A stretch of 64,000 bases of DNA from Flavicella sp042091695. Its GTDB lineage: Bacteria > Bacteroidota > Bacteroidia > Flavobacteriales > Flavobacteriaceae. This document shows, in pieces, positions 35,801 to 42,839 of the stretch. The stretch covers positions 1-64,000 of the forward strand of contig JBELHA010000003.1 in NCBI GenBank assembly GCA_042091695.1, read 5' to 3'. The stretch's first letter is position 1. Each line of letters starts with the position of its first letter. A program made the translations under genes and the position numbers. The notes under the pieces were generated by a model. It was not told the DNA's origin, made no database searches, and was given only the letters and a program-made list of their open reading frames with translations.

Positions 35801-37250
35801 AGCCCATAAAATCAAGATGTAAATTGGACTCTTTAACGTGCAAATTTCCATTGAACAACTTGTCCATAAGTACACCGTTCACTTCGATATTGGAATAGGT
35901 ATAATTTTTAAAAACTTGTTTTGTAATCACACCTTCCAATGAGGTACTTATCTTTTTTAACTTAAAACCCTTACCATTGACATAGCCTTCAAATGACATA
36001 GGTCCAAAATCAGTATTTGCCGTCAGACTTCCTATTTCTAAATCAGTTATTCCTATTGCTCCTTCGTATGCTATTTCTTGTTCTGTATCTAAATTGGAAA
36101 ATCCTACATCTAGTGTAGCACTCCCAATACCAGATTCGATTTTAAATTGCTCCAGTTGTAATTTTTGGGGTGAAAGTGATGTGCTACCTTTTACGATAAA
36201 CTGTCCAAAATCATCGAGATATGCAGGAAGTCTTTTACCCAACACATTTGGAAATAATGATCTTAGATGGGCACTATTTGTTTTTAATTGCTCAGTAGTT
36301 CCTGTAATCTTATAATCCAAAAGTGTGCTGTGTACATTTGTCAAATGATAGTTTCCTTCAACCAAAAGTGCATCATCTTTAGAGAGTTTGAAATCTAGTA
36401 ATCTGAAATTAGCCATTTTCCCTTTGAAATCTGAAGAAAAAACAAAGCTATCAGAGCCAGAAAACTGATTGTAAAACTTTTGCAGGTCTTTCAAAGAAAC
36501 AGAACTCTTTTCAAAATGAGCCTCAATCTGTACTTTTTCATTGAATTTTTTTAAATCTTCCAACTGATACAAAAACTCCATATCAAAATAAAGTGCAGAG
36601 TGAGCTGTATGCAATTGTGAATTCAAAAACTGCATTCTAGTGGGCGTATAAGAAAAATTAGATGTCAAATTTGTGACTTCTACACCGAAGTTATCAACAA
36701 AACTGAATTCTTTGATTCCTGTAGAAATATTTGGCCCCTTTAATTTGATTCCTGTAAAATAGCCACTCAAAGAAGAGTAAGTACCTAGTAATGGTTTTGA
36801 AATTCTATTTTCATTGGTAACTATAAGATCTATTTCATGTAAAAAAACAGAAGAAGAATACATTTCAAAACTATTTTTTTTCTCTTTATTTTCTTTTTTC
36901 AATTTGTTAGAGAAAACTGTAAAATTATCCCTTTGTTCTCCTTTATAGGTTTTGATATTAAAAACACCATCAGTAATAGCAGTAGGCCCCAATTCTAATT
37001 GCTTGTTGAGAAGCTTTGGAAAGTACAGCACTTGTGATTCTATAATTGCAACTGAAATCAAGGTATCCTTGTGGTGGTCTTTGATAAGAATCTCTTCTAA
37101 AACAAGGGTTCCATCCAACTCTAAGGATATCGAAGAGATGTCTATATCCACCTCAAAATGAGTTTTCATATAGTCCGACAAGCGTTCTCCAAGGGATGTT
37201 TGTACAGAAGGCTGCATTAAGGCAGTCGCAGTAACAAGGAAAATTAGCAC
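32838..37250 (-). CDS. tamB: TamB-like translocation and assembly module / AsmA-like lipid-bridge protein
   Basis: A very long (1470 residues) protein with an N-terminal membrane segment, then repetitive beta-strand sequence, and a C-terminal TamB domain (about 1080-1440) including ATTLSGTKFVIPLSD, GRGTSNLLIEIDTKGKFNMYG, YNFIYGGIINKPFVVKKGG, SWDGDPMNANLDVQAVH and QINDRILIDGNLGVPVG. TamB-family proteins bridge the periplasm and move phospholipids or help barrel assembly. The only canonical start is the GTG at 37250, which cuts the membrane segment; the frame stays open to 37319 without ATG, GTG or TTG. A Lys/Glu-rich C-terminus follows the domain. TamA is not in the window. Confidence 0.88.
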   Translation of the reverse strand: MLIFLVTATALMQPSVQTSLGERLSDYMKTHFEVDIDISSISLELDGTLVLEEILIKDHHKDTLISVAIIESQVLYFPKLLNKQLELGPTAITDGVFNIKTYKGEQRDNFTVFSNKLKKENKEKKNSFEMYSSSVFLHEIDLIVTNENRISKPLLGTYSSLSGYFTGIKLKGPNISTGIKEFSFVDNFGVEVTNLTSNFSYTPTRMQFLNSQLHTAHSALYFDMEFLYQLEDLKKFNEKVQIEAHFEKSSVSLKDLQKFYNQFSGSDSFVFSSDFKGKMANFRLLDFKLSKDDALLVEGNYHLTNVHSTLLDYKITGTTEQLKTNSAHLRSLFPNVLGKRLPAYLDDFGQFIVKGSTSLSPQKLQLEQFKIESGIGSATLDVGFSNLDTEQEIAYEGAIGITDLEIGSLTANTDFGPMSFEGYVNGKGFKLKKISTSLEGVITKQVFKNYTYSNIEVNGVLMDKLFNGNLHVKESNLHLDFMGLADFSSKTHQFDFKASIHHADLYALNLLKRDSIATLKGILDIDLSGNTIDDIKGQASFKEFAYKDSFDTYRFDSFSLSSKDENGVKIIDVVSNDLIKGRIQGRFRLTEIDELIQNAMGSMLTNYQEYPVTEKQYFDFDFEIYNPIVDVVFPKLHLSSSAFLKGKVIEENNEVKMLFKTEQVRFKKTLIDSVHLQIDNKNPALNTNFKIKKINMPNYVLNDINIYNKTLNDTLFFRSDFTGGTQKTERFGLSFYYTIDASNKSVIGIQKSKILLKDTPWFLNPDDDKKNKLVFDLQQNKFEFDAFKFNSGEQQIAFTGALKDTSYKDLKLNFKKVNLAEVLPKIDSLSLGGELNGNLHFFQEKGVYNPLGHLSISDLSINNALQGDVEMQVLAEDSYQKYSVDLRLINDALKSLDATGYVNLNLTKPTLDLKVALKAFQLNAFSPLGKNTLSKIRGLADGDFTLSGPIANPYMDGNLELTNSGFKFPYLNIDYSLDNSTNVKLKGQSFIFEEVHLKDVAYDTKGELSGFIRHNAFKDWEMDLDLSSERLLVLDTEDGENVPYYGKGFIKGKANFVGPTNDLTINVKATTLSGTKFVIPLSDIKAVSNSKLVHFKSVAKENSQKNLFDKELLIEKIQGVSLNFDLDVTTDAVAEVVIDRTSGSSLKGRGTSNLLIEIDTKGKFNMYGDYRIEKGIYNFIYGGIINKPFVVKKGGMISWDGDPMNANLDVQAVHSVKANPKILLNDLNTNRKIGVDLITDIDGTLFNSSESFSIEIPNSSSTVANELAFVLNENDENTTLRQFFSLLIAKSFFNEDNLASNGNAAITGTTSEIISSAISDIFNEDDDRIRIDLGYTSGEKNDVETLNIDDQVDISMKTQINDRILIDGNLGVPVGDKTQASIIGEVKVEFLVDDQGNLRYTVFSRQNEIQYSEEEEGYTQGVGLEYQIDFENLKEMFSKLGFKRKKRKKLSEFKEEEFENDLILVVPSIL

Positions 37251-37301
37251 TAGGAGTGCTAAAAAATTGACGAGTATTTTTCTAAATCGTATGATATGCT
37301 G

Positions 37302-37309
37302 TAACTTTG
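37302..37309 (+). promoter_or_regulatory. -7 element for tsaD
   Basis: TAACTTTG matches TAnnTTTG, 42 nt ahead of the tsaD ATG. It lies within the region where a longer, non-canonical start for divergent tamB would have to be. No clear TTG box at the right distance. Confidence 0.45.
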
Positions 37310-37351
37310 CCTTTTTATATCAAATAAGATGCCGAATTTATTATAAATCCA

Positions 37352-38386
37352 ATGGAAAAACCTATTTATATTCTCGCTATTGAATCTTCTTGTGACGACA
37401 CTAGTGCTGCTGTACTATGTAACGACAAAATACTGTCAAATTGTGTAGCCAATCAAAAAATTCACGCAGAATATGGAGGTGTTGTTCCAGAACTTGCTTC
37501 ACGTGCACACCAACAAAATATTGTTCCTGTTGTACAACAAGCTATTCGCAAAGCAAATATCGATAAAAAAGATGTAACAGCCATAGCTTTTACGCGCGGA
37601 CCAGGATTGATGGGTTCCTTATTAGTAGGGACTTCATTTGCCAAGTCTCTTGCCTTATCTCTAGGGATTCCTTTGCTAGATATAAATCATATGCAAGGCC
37701 ATGTATTGGCACATTTTATAGATGAAGAAGGTTGTGAGAAGCCTCCTTTTCCTTTTTTGTGTTTGACCATTAGTGGTGGGCATACTCAAATTGTTAGAGT
37801 AGACAATTATTTTGACATGACAGTCTTAGGAGAAACCATAGACGATGCAGTTGGAGAAGCTTTTGATAAGGCTGCTAAAATTCTACATTTACCCTATCCA
37901 GGAGGTCCCTTGATTGACAAATATGCAAAAGAAGGAAATCCAAAAGCATATCGTTTTACAAAACCTAGAGTTGCTCCGATGGATTTTAGCTTTAGTGGAT
38001 TGAAGACCGCTTTTTTATACTTTATCCAAAAAGAAGAGAAGACGAATCCTAACTTTATTGCAGAAAACTTAAACGATATTTGTGCATCCATACAAGATAC
38101 GATTGTAAATATACTGATGGAAAAACTCAAAAATGCGGTCAAAGAGACAGGAATCAAGCACATTGCAATCGCAGGAGGAGTATCTGCTAATTCACAAATT
38201 AGAGCCACGCTTAAAGAAGCGGAAAACAAGTTCAAATGGACTACTTATATCCCTAAGTTCGAGTATACGACAGACAATGCAGGGATGATTGCTATTGCGG
38301 GCTATTACAAATACCTAGAAAAGGACTTCAGTAGTTCAGAAATCTCTGCAAACCCTCGCTTAAAAGTGGATGCAAAAGATAGTTGA
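37352..38386 (+). CDS. tsaD: tRNA N6-adenosine threonylcarbamoyltransferase
   Basis: Transfers the threonylcarbamoyl group onto A37 of ANN-decoding tRNAs, using the product of TsaC, TsaB and TsaE. AIESSCDDTSAAVL and TRGPGLMGSLLVGTSFAKSLA are the ASKHA-fold signatures; DINHMQGHVLAHF supplies the two metal-binding histidines, and TISGGHTQIV and IAIAGGVSANSQIR complete it. At 344 residues it is complete. Its stop codon abuts the gldA stop on the other strand with no bases between. Confidence 0.97.
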   Translation: MEKPIYILAIESSCDDTSAAVLCNDKILSNCVANQKIHAEYGGVVPELASRAHQQNIVPVVQQAIRKANIDKKDVTAIAFTRGPGLMGSLLVGTSFAKSLALSLGIPLLDINHMQGHVLAHFIDEEGCEKPPFPFLCLTISGGHTQIVRVDNYFDMTVLGETIDDAVGEAFDKAAKILHLPYPGGPLIDKYAKEGNPKAYRFTKPRVAPMDFSFSGLKTAFLYFIQKEEKTNPNFIAENLNDICASIQDTIVNILMEKLKNAVKETGIKHIAIAGGVSANSQIRATLKEAENKFKWTTYIPKFEYTTDNAGMIAIAGYYKYLEKDFSSSEISANPRLKVDAKDS

Positions 38387-39280
38387 TTAGCGTGTAAGTT
38401 CGTGAAACAAGCTTTCCAAATTTTTATTCTTGGTATTTAACTGCAGTATTTTAAGCCCATTTTGGGTAGCAAAATCAAAAACAACAGCGCGCATATCTTC
38501 TTGTGTGTCGAAAGTTAACTCCCAATTAGTACCTCCAATATTTACCAAGGCATGCAAATTAGGGATGGCCTCAAAAAAACGTTTCTCAATTTGATAGTCA
38601 AAAGAAACAGCTATTATTTGTTGTTGTTGTGCCTTGAGTACTGATAATTGTTCATCTGCAACAATTTCTCCCTTCTTTATTACCAAAACTCGGTTACAAA
38701 CTGCTTCTACTTCTTGAAGAATATGAGTAGAAAAAAGAATAATCTTATCCTTTCCAATCTCACGTATCAAGGCGCGTATTTCCAACAATTGATTAGGGTC
38801 TAATCCCGTAGTTGGCTCATCCAGAATCAGTACGTCTGGATTGTGAATCAAAGCTGCTGCTAGGCCAACTCTTTGTTGGTATCCTTTTGAGAGTTGCTGG
38901 ATGGTTTTATGAGCTTCAGGCTGTAAGCCCACTTTTTCAATAGCTTCTTGAACTTTTCCATTGGATAGCTTGTGAATGTCTGCGATAAACGCGAGGTATT
39001 CACGGACGTACATAGTGGCATACAAGGGGTTGTGTTCAGGTAAATAACCAATCGTACTTTGTACTTTTATGGGATTGTCAGTTACGGATATCCCATTTAC
39101 GTGAACAGTACCTTCAGAGGGTAGTATATAACCCGTCAAAATCTTCATCAGTGTGGATTTACCTGCTCCATTGGGGCCTAAAAACCCTACTATTTCTCCT
39201 TTATTGATTTCAAAAGAAATAGCATGCAATGCCTTTTGATCTTTGTAATATTTTGAAACGGCGGTAATTTTGACAGACAT
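38387..39280 (-). CDS. gldA: Gliding-motility ABC transporter ATP-binding protein GldA
   Basis: The 297-residue ATPase of the GldA-GldF-GldG ABC transporter that supports gliding in Flavobacterium. Walker A is GPNGAGKST, the signature LSKGYQQRVGLAAAL, and Walker B VLILDEPTTGLDP, with STHILQEVEAVCNRV as the H-loop. The segment GYLPEHNPLYATMYVREYL is characteristic of the GldA subgroup. The partner permease genes gldF and gldG are not here, in keeping with the usual separation. It is convergent with tsaD, stop against stop. Confidence 0.9.
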   Translation of the reverse strand: MSVKITAVSKYYKDQKALHAISFEINKGEIVGFLGPNGAGKSTLMKILTGYILPSEGTVHVNGISVTDNPIKVQSTIGYLPEHNPLYATMYVREYLAFIADIHKLSNGKVQEAIEKVGLQPEAHKTIQQLSKGYQQRVGLAAALIHNPDVLILDEPTTGLDPNQLLEIRALIREIGKDKIILFSTHILQEVEAVCNRVLVIKKGEIVADEQLSVLKAQQQQIIAVSFDYQIEKRFFEAIPNLHALVNIGGTNWELTFDTQEDMRAVVFDFATQNGLKILQLNTKNKNLESLFHELTR

Positions 39281-39296
39281 GGTAAGTGCTTTGTCA

Positions 39297-39304
39297 CAAA
39301 AATA
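39297..39304 (-). promoter_or_regulatory. -7 element for gldA
   Basis: The minus strand reads TATTTTTG from 39304 to 39297, matching TAnnTTTG, about 16 nt ahead of the gldA ATG at 39280. No TTG box at the usual spacing is seen, so it is weaker than the gldC promoter. Confidence 0.35.
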
Positions 39305-39451
39305 ACATAAAATGGCTAAGATTCTAAAAGAACTATAAGTAAATTAGAGGCAGGTTGAATACTCATTTATTTTTCAGACCTTTGTAACACAGAAAAAATC
39401 ATTCCCTAAAACAGGAGATGCATTTTAAAGTAGCACACACACAACATCCCT

Positions 39452-40153
39452 ATGAATAAAAAAGTAGTTGTACAGGATTTAGGCGAAATAGAATACAAAG
39501 ATGCTTGGGACAAACAGGTGGCTATTTTTGATACAATCGTCGGTCAAAAAATGAAAAACCGTTCAGAAAACTCTAAAGAAGCAACGCCCAACCACCTACT
39601 TTTTGTTACGCACCCTCATGTGTATACACTTGGGAAAAGTGGAAACTTAGACAATTTACTATTGAACGAAAAACAACTTGAAGCAAAGGGGATTACTTTT
39701 TACAAAAGCAATCGAGGGGGGGATATCACCTATCATGGACCTGGACAAGTTGTTGGCTATCCTATATTTGACTTAGAAAACTTTTTTACTGACATTCACA
39801 AATACCTTCGTTTTTTAGAAGAAGCAATCATCTTGACTCTCAAAGAATATGGTTTGGAAGCCGGAAGAAGCGATGGAGAAACTGGAGTTTGGTTTGACAG
39901 TGGGACACCCTTTGCAAGAAAAATATGCGCCTTAGGAGTACGTTGTAGTCGCTGGGTCAGCATGCATGGTTTTGCCCTTAATGTAAATGCAAACCTTGGT
40001 TATTTTGACCATATAATTCCTTGTGGTATCAAAGGAAAAGCTGTCACTTCTATGGAAGCAGAGCTAGGGGAAAAAGTAAGTGAAGAAGAAGTCAAGGGAA
40101 AAATTTTAAAACACCTACAACATTTGTTCGGCTTTGAAGTTCTCAATGCTTAA
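39452..40153 (+). CDS. lipB: Lipoyl(octanoyl) transferase
   Basis: Transfers octanoate from acyl carrier protein to lipoyl domains of pyruvate and oxoglutarate dehydrogenases. RGGDITYHGPGQVVGYPI is the family signature, and ARKICALGVRCSRWVSMHGFAL contains the catalytic Lys region; PCGIKGKAVTSM carries the catalytic Cys191. The 233-residue length is normal. It stands alone between gldA and the KAS III-like gene; LipA is not in the window. Confidence 0.97.
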   Translation: MNKKVVVQDLGEIEYKDAWDKQVAIFDTIVGQKMKNRSENSKEATPNHLLFVTHPHVYTLGKSGNLDNLLLNEKQLEAKGITFYKSNRGGDITYHGPGQVVGYPIFDLENFFTDIHKYLRFLEEAIILTLKEYGLEAGRSDGETGVWFDSGTPFARKICALGVRCSRWVSMHGFALNVNANLGYFDHIIPCGIKGKAVTSMEAELGEKVSEEEVKGKILKHLQHLFGFEVLNA

Positions 40154-40173
40154 GAAGAAAGTTTGTAAGGAAT

Positions 40174-41244
40174 TTAAAATTTATACACCATCGCGTTGAT
40201 ATTCATCCCTGCTCCTACTGATGCAAACAATACTACTGCTCCTTTTTCAATGGTATGAGGTGGTAATTCGTTATTTTGAATCAAATCCAACAGTGTTGGG
40301 ATAGTTGCCACTGAGCTATTTCCTAATTTTTCTATACACATAGGCATACAATCGGGTGGCATCTCCATATCATAAAGGCTGTAAAACCTTTTTACTATGG
40401 CTTCGTCCATCTTTTCATTGGCTTGATGTATCAATATCTTAGAAAGTTTCTCGATAGGAAATTCACTTTTATCCCAAGCAGATTTCATTGCATTAGATAC
40501 ATGAGTCAATGCAAATTCATAGATTTTCCTGCCCTGCATTTTTAAGTAATTACAATTCGAAGTCAGCGTTTTGTTGTAGGATTTACCAGAAAACAAATAA
40601 TCCAATTCATTTTCAGAAAAAGTCTGTGCAGCATGACTAAGAACACCAGTAATCTCAGTAGTATTTTTAGCTTGAAGTAGCGTAGCCCCCGCTCCATCAG
40701 CATAGATCATAGAGTCTCTATCAAAATCGTCTATAACACGAGAAAGTGTTTCAGTTCCGATTACAAGAATGGTTTTAGCCATACCCGATTTTATAAAAGA
40801 AGTTGCTTGCAACATTCCTTGCAACCACCCAGGACATCCAAAAACAATGTCTAAAGCCACACAATTGGGGTTTTGAATACCCAATTTATGTTTTACTTTA
40901 GAAGCCAAACTAGGCAACATATCGCCTTGAATACTCCCTTTGGATACATCTCCAAAATTATGTGCAAGTAAAATATAGTCTATCGTATCTTTGACAATAG
41001 TGGCTGCGTCTATTGCATTGTTTGCAGCAATAACCGCTAGATCAGATGCATTTTGAGAATCCAATGCGTATCTGCGCTCTTTGATGCCTGTTATTTTTTC
41101 AAACTTTTGGATAATATTTGCAGTATTTCCCTTAAAAGGTGTACCATCTTCCTGTAAAAATGAATGTCCTAAAAAAGCTTCATTTTTTACAACTACAGTT
41201 GGGATACAAGAACCGGTGCCAATAATTACTGATTTTATAGACAT
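40174..41244 (-). CDS. 3-oxoacyl-ACP synthase III-like (KAS III/FabH-type) condensing enzyme
   Basis: A 356-residue thiolase-fold enzyme. Catalytic Cys137 lies in VFGCPGWLQGM, His in ILIHQANEKMD and Asn in EKLGNSSVATIPTLLD, the FabH triad. The start SVIIGTGSCIPTVVVKNEAF is typical. It is longer than housekeeping FabH (about 320) and has a lid insert around 20-45 (GHSFLQEDGTPFKGN), placing it with FabH paralogues that make special acyl products. It is the last gene of the porU-porV-DUF5362 run, 9 nt after DUF5362, so envelope-lipid modification is possible; this is inference. Confidence 0.88.
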   Translation of the reverse strand: MSIKSVIIGTGSCIPTVVVKNEAFLGHSFLQEDGTPFKGNTANIIQKFEKITGIKERRYALDSQNASDLAVIAANNAIDAATIVKDTIDYILLAHNFGDVSKGSIQGDMLPSLASKVKHKLGIQNPNCVALDIVFGCPGWLQGMLQATSFIKSGMAKTILVIGTETLSRVIDDFDRDSMIYADGAGATLLQAKNTTEITGVLSHAAQTFSENELDYLFSGKSYNKTLTSNCNYLKMQGRKIYEFALTHVSNAMKSAWDKSEFPIEKLSKILIHQANEKMDEAIVKRFYSLYDMEMPPDCMPMCIEKLGNSSVATIPTLLDLIQNNELPPHTIEKGAVVLFASVGAGMNINAMVYKF

Positions 41245-41253
41245 CTTATTTTT

Positions 41254-41670
41254 TTAAAGAAAAAAGCTTAGCAGTGACATCATAAAGATAAAACCATATA
41301 GACTTAAAAGAACTAAAGTAAAAACACCTATAAATTTATAGTGAGATTTCAGGTTTTGAATAGCTACTAAAAACGTAGTTTCATCATTATTATCAAGGGA
41401 TGTTTTTATTTGCATCCCAAATTTGTACAAATAATTGACTGGAAAAAAATAAATGCCTGCCAATATAAAATATACCGTAGATAAAGTGGCACTTGGTATT
41501 TGTGCTAATTCTGATGCTCCCAATAATTTGATAAAGTAAGGAGTTGTAAAAGAAATCAACAGTAAAATACCAATCCCTACATAACCTACAATTCCCAAGA
41601 AGCGTGACCATTTTCCAATTTCTAGGAAATAAGCACTAAGCGTATCGTTTAGTTCTAGATTTTTTTTCAT
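41254..41670 (-). CDS. DUF5362-like small membrane protein
   Basis: A 138-residue protein with three membrane segments: FLGIVGYVGIGILLLIS, LSTVYFILAGIYFFPVNYL and FIGVFTLVLLSLYGFIFMM. The polar stretch between the second and third (KFGMQIKTSLDNNDETTFL, then AIQNLKSHYK) and the overall pattern resemble DUF5362 proteins of Bacteroidota; function unknown. It starts 2 nt after porV, with which it is surely co-transcribed, so a link to outer-membrane or T9SS biology deserves a look. I cannot name a function. Confidence 0.7.
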   Translation of the reverse strand: MKKNLELNDTLSAYFLEIGKWSRFLGIVGYVGIGILLLISFTTPYFIKLLGASELAQIPSATLSTVYFILAGIYFFPVNYLYKFGMQIKTSLDNNDETTFLVAIQNLKSHYKFIGVFTLVLLSLYGFIFMMSLLSFFL

Positions 41671-41672
41671 CC

Positions 41673-42824
41673 TTAAATATTTTCGAAAATATCTCCTAAA
41701 TCAAATGTCAAAGAAAAACGCAGTGTTCTCGCCAATGGGTTGTTTACATTCGAAGTATTGATTAGGTAAGAAAGGTCGATATTAATAGATTCAGCTTTTA
41801 TACCAGCTCCAATAGTGGCATATTTACGATTCCCTTTGTTTTCGTGTTCTTTAAAGTATCCTGCTCGTAATGAAAAAGAATTGTTGTAAACGTACTCTGC
41901 TCCCATACCAAAAGTAAACTCTTGCATTTCCTCTTGAAAACCACCAGGTGCATCTCCAAAAGATTGGAACACTCCTTGCAACCATTCCACATCATCATCT
42001 TTCCCTGCAACAATTTCTCCATCAACACGTGTTGGTGGTGTAGGCACCAATAGCTTTGAGGTTTCCAGAGTAACACCAAAAGTATTGTAATCGTCTACGA
42101 TAAAATCGAACCCTCCTCCAAGACGTAAACGAGAAGGAATAAAGTTTTCACCACCCGAAGTGTATGATACTTTAGGTCCAAGGTTAGAAATATTAAAACC
42201 AGCACGCACACGTCCGTTGAAATTGCCGTAATTTTTTTCTTGTGACTGGTAGTATCCAGAAATATCGACTCCTATTCCATTTATTGGTGAAATATCTAAA
42301 TCTTGAGAGTTGATCGATAAATCAGAACGAATATAACGCAACGCAACTCCCATTGAATAATTGTCGCTTAATTTTAAAGAATAAGAAACCGCAGCTGTAA
42401 ATTCAGAAGGATTTTCGATTCCTAAATCTTGAGGCCCATCAGGACCATTACTATCTCCATAAAGTTGAATCGTTCCTAAAGAAAACAATCTAATATTGGC
42501 TCCCCAAGCAGATCTTTCATCGATACGCTTGATCATTGAACCACCTCCTATAAACAATCCGTCGATTAAATCTTGCAACCATGGCGTATAATTGAAACCT
42601 GCTTTGTATTCGGAAGTACTAAAGGCCATCTTTGCACTATTGTGATATATAGAGCTAGCATCTGCACTGGTGGCAACACCAACGTCTCCCATACCGGCAG
42701 ATCTTGCATCAGAATTTATCAATAGCAACGGTGCTACTGTTGAAATAGAATTTTGTGCCTTAGAATTCTGTATAGCTAACAACGCAAGCAAGAGAAATAT
42801 TCCTAATTTTAAATGACTGTTCAT
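41673..42824 (-). CDS. porV: Type IX secretion outer-membrane shuttle protein PorV (LptO)
   Basis: A 383-residue outer-membrane barrel of the FadL type that collects T9SS cargo from the translocon and delivers it to PorU. A signal peptide (LGIFLLLALLAIQNSKAQ) precedes the PorV signature LLINSDARSAGMGDVGVATSADASSIYHNSAKM, abbreviated here at its middle. Later strands such as NIRLFSLGTIQLYGD, SFSLRAGYFKEHENKGNRKY and LRFSLTFDLGDIFENI, ending in a barrel-type C-terminal strand, agree. It starts 15 nt after porU. In Flavobacterium johnsoniae porV and porU lie next to gldJ, and this locus keeps that order. Confidence 0.96.
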   Translation of the reverse strand: MNSHLKLGIFLLLALLAIQNSKAQNSISTVAPLLLINSDARSAGMGDVGVATSADASSIYHNSAKMAFSTSEYKAGFNYTPWLQDLIDGLFIGGGSMIKRIDERSAWGANIRLFSLGTIQLYGDSNGPDGPQDLGIENPSEFTAAVSYSLKLSDNYSMGVALRYIRSDLSINSQDLDISPINGIGVDISGYYQSQEKNYGNFNGRVRAGFNISNLGPKVSYTSGGENFIPSRLRLGGGFDFIVDDYNTFGVTLETSKLLVPTPPTRVDGEIVAGKDDDVEWLQGVFQSFGDAPGGFQEEMQEFTFGMGAEYVYNNSFSLRAGYFKEHENKGNRKYATIGAGIKAESINIDLSYLINTSNVNNPLARTLRFSLTFDLGDIFENI

Positions 42825-42839
42825 TTTAATTTTTTTTAT

